Positions 6,149 through 7,664 of a stretch of DNA of 7,664 nucleotides are shown here, piece by piece. The DNA comes from Labilithrix luteola (lineage in GTDB: Bacteria > Myxococcota_A > Polyangia > Polyangiales > Polyangiaceae), in contig JAMFST010001072.1 in assembly GCA_026225435.1 (NCBI GenBank), positions 1-7,664 on the forward strand. The letters run 5' to 3'. Within the stretch, counting starts at the first letter, position 1; the number at the start of each line of letters is the position of its first letter. The notes under the pieces are model-generated. The model saw nothing but the letters and a program-made list of their open reading frames with translations, did no database searches and was not told where the DNA came from. A program made the position numbers and the translations under genes.

Positions 6149-7198
6149 ATGACTCTATCGATCAGCGAGTTTCCCAAAGTTCCGTCACCTGTCGTAAACG
6201 CGGCGCGCGTGTACCCGTTTGCCTTCGTCGGCGCGGGTCTGGCGCTCGAGGCGGGGCTCGTGATCGGGCGCTCGCTCATGGGTGTCGAGACGGTCGCGGC
6301 CGAGCTGGCGCGCGATGGGTTCAGCTACGGGTACCTCGCCATCGCCATCGCCCTCGGGCTCGGCCTCCTCGGCCGCTTCCTCGGCAAGCGAGAAGACGCG
6401 CTGCGCGAGACCAGCGTGACCGACGCGCTCACCCGCGTGATCAATCGCCGGGGCGTCGACGCCGCGCTCGCTCGCGAGGTCGCCCGGGCGCACGAGGCGA
6501 AGATGCCGCTCGCGCTCCTCGTCCTCGACATCGACCACTTCAAGCGATTGAACGACGAGCTGGGGCACCAGGCGGGCGACCTGGCGCTGCAGCGCCTCGG
6601 CGAGGTGCTCCGCGCCACCTGCCGCTCGCGCGACGTGCCGGGGCGGCTCGGCGGCGACGAGTTCGTCGTCATCCTGCCGCGCACCACCGCCGACGAGGCC
6701 GAGGTGCTGGCCGAGCGCATTCGCGAGACGCTCGCCACCCACCCGTTCACCAGCGCCTGGCGCGCCGGTCTCGATCGCCGCTTCGAGCTGTCGATCGGCG
6801 TCGCCTCGCTGGACGACGTCGTGATTCACACTGCGGAAGGGCTCCTCCAGGCTGCCGACCGCGCCCTCTACCAGGCGAAGGCCGACGGGCGGAACCGGGT
6901 CGCCCGTTCTCTCCCCGCGCAGCGCATCTACACGCCGCTCCCCGCGCACATGGGCCAGATCTGCGCGCCGCCCGGCCCGAGCTGCCCCGAGGACGCGAAC
7001 CACGAGATCGGGCGCCCGCTCAAGGTCGGCTACGCGAGCTGCGCCAACAGCAACTCCGACAACCTGCTGCGCACCCCGCCGCCGTTCCGCGCGCCCGAGA
7101 GCGGCCCCGTCGACGACGACGCGGACCCCGTCGAGGAGTCGCGCGTCGGCAAGGTGATCACTGGCGCTGGAGCAACCACGCGACGGGCAGCGCCCTGA
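6149..7198 (+). CDS. Membrane-anchored diguanylate cyclase (GGDEF) with unknown C-terminal tail
   Basis: This 349-residue protein should make cyclic di-GMP from two GTP. Two hydrophobic stretches (about 21-44 and 59-78) with a short loop probably form a membrane hairpin; there is no sizeable sensor domain. The GGDEF domain spans about 88-252: TDALTRVINRR (91-101), LDIDHFKRLND (126-136), the active-site GGDEF (168-172) and a late SIGVAS. RSRD (159-162) lies five residues before GGDEF, the standard RxxD inhibitory site, so product feedback is expected. Residues 256-349 are a proline-rich, partly acidic tail with Cys272, Cys279 and Cys298 that I do not recognise; its third positions stay GC-rich until the last dozen codons. 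The start is ATG 6149 with AGCAGG upstream; TTG 6134 or GTG 6002 are less likely. Its end overlaps convergent treY by 41 bp. Confidence 0.93.
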   Translation: MTLSISEFPKVPSPVVNAARVYPFAFVGAGLALEAGLVIGRSLMGVETVAAELARDGFSYGYLAIAIALGLGLLGRFLGKREDALRETSVTDALTRVINRRGVDAALAREVARAHEAKMPLALLVLDIDHFKRLNDELGHQAGDLALQRLGEVLRATCRSRDVPGRLGGDEFVVILPRTTADEAEVLAERIRETLATHPFTSAWRAGLDRRFELSIGVASLDDVVIHTAEGLLQAADRALYQAKADGRNRVARSLPAQRIYTPLPAHMGQICAPPGPSCPEDANHEIGRPLKVGYASCANSNSDNLLRTPPPFRAPESGPVDDDADPVEESRVGKVITGAGATTRRAAP

Positions 7199-7664
7199 AG
7201 ATCCTCTTCAGCTCCACCATCCCGCTCGCCTCGATCGTCTCGCCGGTGAACAGGTTGGTCCACGTCCCGGTGCGCGGCAGCTCGATGCGCGCCTCGCCCC
7301 ACGCGTCGCCCAGCGGCAGCTCGCTGCGCCCGTCGCACAGCGAGTAGGACTGCCGCGGCACGAGGCACACGAGCCGCAGGTCCCCTTCCTCCCGCGCGAA
7401 GGCGACCACGTGGTCACCCGCCTGCAGCGGCAGGTACCCGCCGTGGAGCATGAGCTGCTCGTGCTGCCGGCGGAAGCGCAGCGCGGTGGCGGTCAGGTAC
7501 AGCTTGATGTCCCCGTCGGCGTAGCTCCCCAGCAGCTCGCCCACGAGAGCGGTCCGCCGCGCACCGTCGTCGCTGGTCGCCCCGCGCTCGTCGAGATGCG
7601 CGAGACGGGCGGACAGCGCGGGGTAGTCGACCGCCCGGCGGTTGTCCGGATCGACCAGGCTGAA
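7158..7664 (-). CDS. treY: Maltooligosyltrehalose synthase, C-terminal part (partial at window edge)
   Basis: The minus-strand frame is open from the right edge to a TGA at 7160-7158, giving the last 168 residues. It opens with SLVDPDNRRAVDY, a hallmark of the TreY branch of GH13, followed by DGDIKLYLTATALRFRR, HVVAFAR, LVPRQS, an LPRTGTWTNLFTGE stretch and LPVAWLL at the C-terminus. TreY rearranges the reducing-end alpha-1,4 bond of maltodextrins to alpha,alpha-1,1, forming maltooligosyltrehalose from which TreZ releases trehalose. The catalytic barrel, start and any treZ or glgX neighbours lie beyond the window. A GTG at 7544 is internal, not the start: coding similarity continues upstream of it. 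Its last 41 bp overlap the end of the cyclase gene on the opposite strand. Confidence 0.92.
   Translation of the reverse strand, partial: FSLVDPDNRRAVDYPALSARLAHLDERGATSDDGARRTALVGELLGSYADGDIKLYLTATALRFRRQHEQLMLHGGYLPLQAGDHVVAFAREEGDLRLVCLVPRQSYSLCDGRSELPLGDAWGEARIELPRTGTWTNLFTGETIEASGMVELKRIFRALPVAWLLQRQ

Noticed and set aside
7158..7544. Stand-alone 128-residue protein starting at GTG 7544
   Set aside because: The 40 codons upstream in the same frame encode the TreY hallmark SLVDPDNRR, so this is the C-terminus of a longer gene.

Overview
The window is high-GC DNA with strongly GC-rich third codon positions. The gene content is a fused trehalose-phosphate synthase/phosphatase, an NtrC-like regulator with a degenerate AAA+ core, a sensor-less histidine kinase and a membrane diguanylate cyclase. 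This suggests a soil or aquatic Myxococcota-type (deltaproteobacterial) chromosome. That placement is inference; no rRNA or phylogenetic marker is present.

Layout, left to right: (1) the last 22 codons of a protein ending in a haem-c motif (CAGCH) followed by an intradiol ring-cleavage dioxygenase of the hydroxyquinol/catechol type, both on +; (2) a 738-residue OtsA-OtsB fusion on -; (3) a 179-bp divergent spacer with two inverted repeats; (4) a short soluble histidine kinase on +; (5) an NtrC-family response regulator on -, lacking the sigma-54-contacting GAFTGA motif and with changes at several other ATPase positions; (6) a 486-bp spacer with purine-rich repeats and two small hairpins; (7) a two-helix membrane GGDEF protein on + with an unrecognised C-terminal tail; (8) the C-terminal 168 residues of maltooligosyltrehalose synthase (TreY) on -, running off the right edge.

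From the dioxygenase onward the genes strictly alternate strand. All three convergent junctions are essentially without spacer (4 bp, 2 bp and a 41-bp overlap), so there is no room for ordinary terminators there. The themes are trehalose formation by two independent routes (OtsAB from UDP-glucose and glucose-6-phosphate; TreY from maltodextrins) and signalling (phosphorelay and c-di-GMP). Whether the kinase/regulator pair or the cyclase controls trehalose synthesis cannot be decided from the sequence. The most unusual item is the response regulator. I see no CRISPR, insertion sequence, tRNA, rRNA or phage signature, and no clear evidence of an undescribed multi-gene system.
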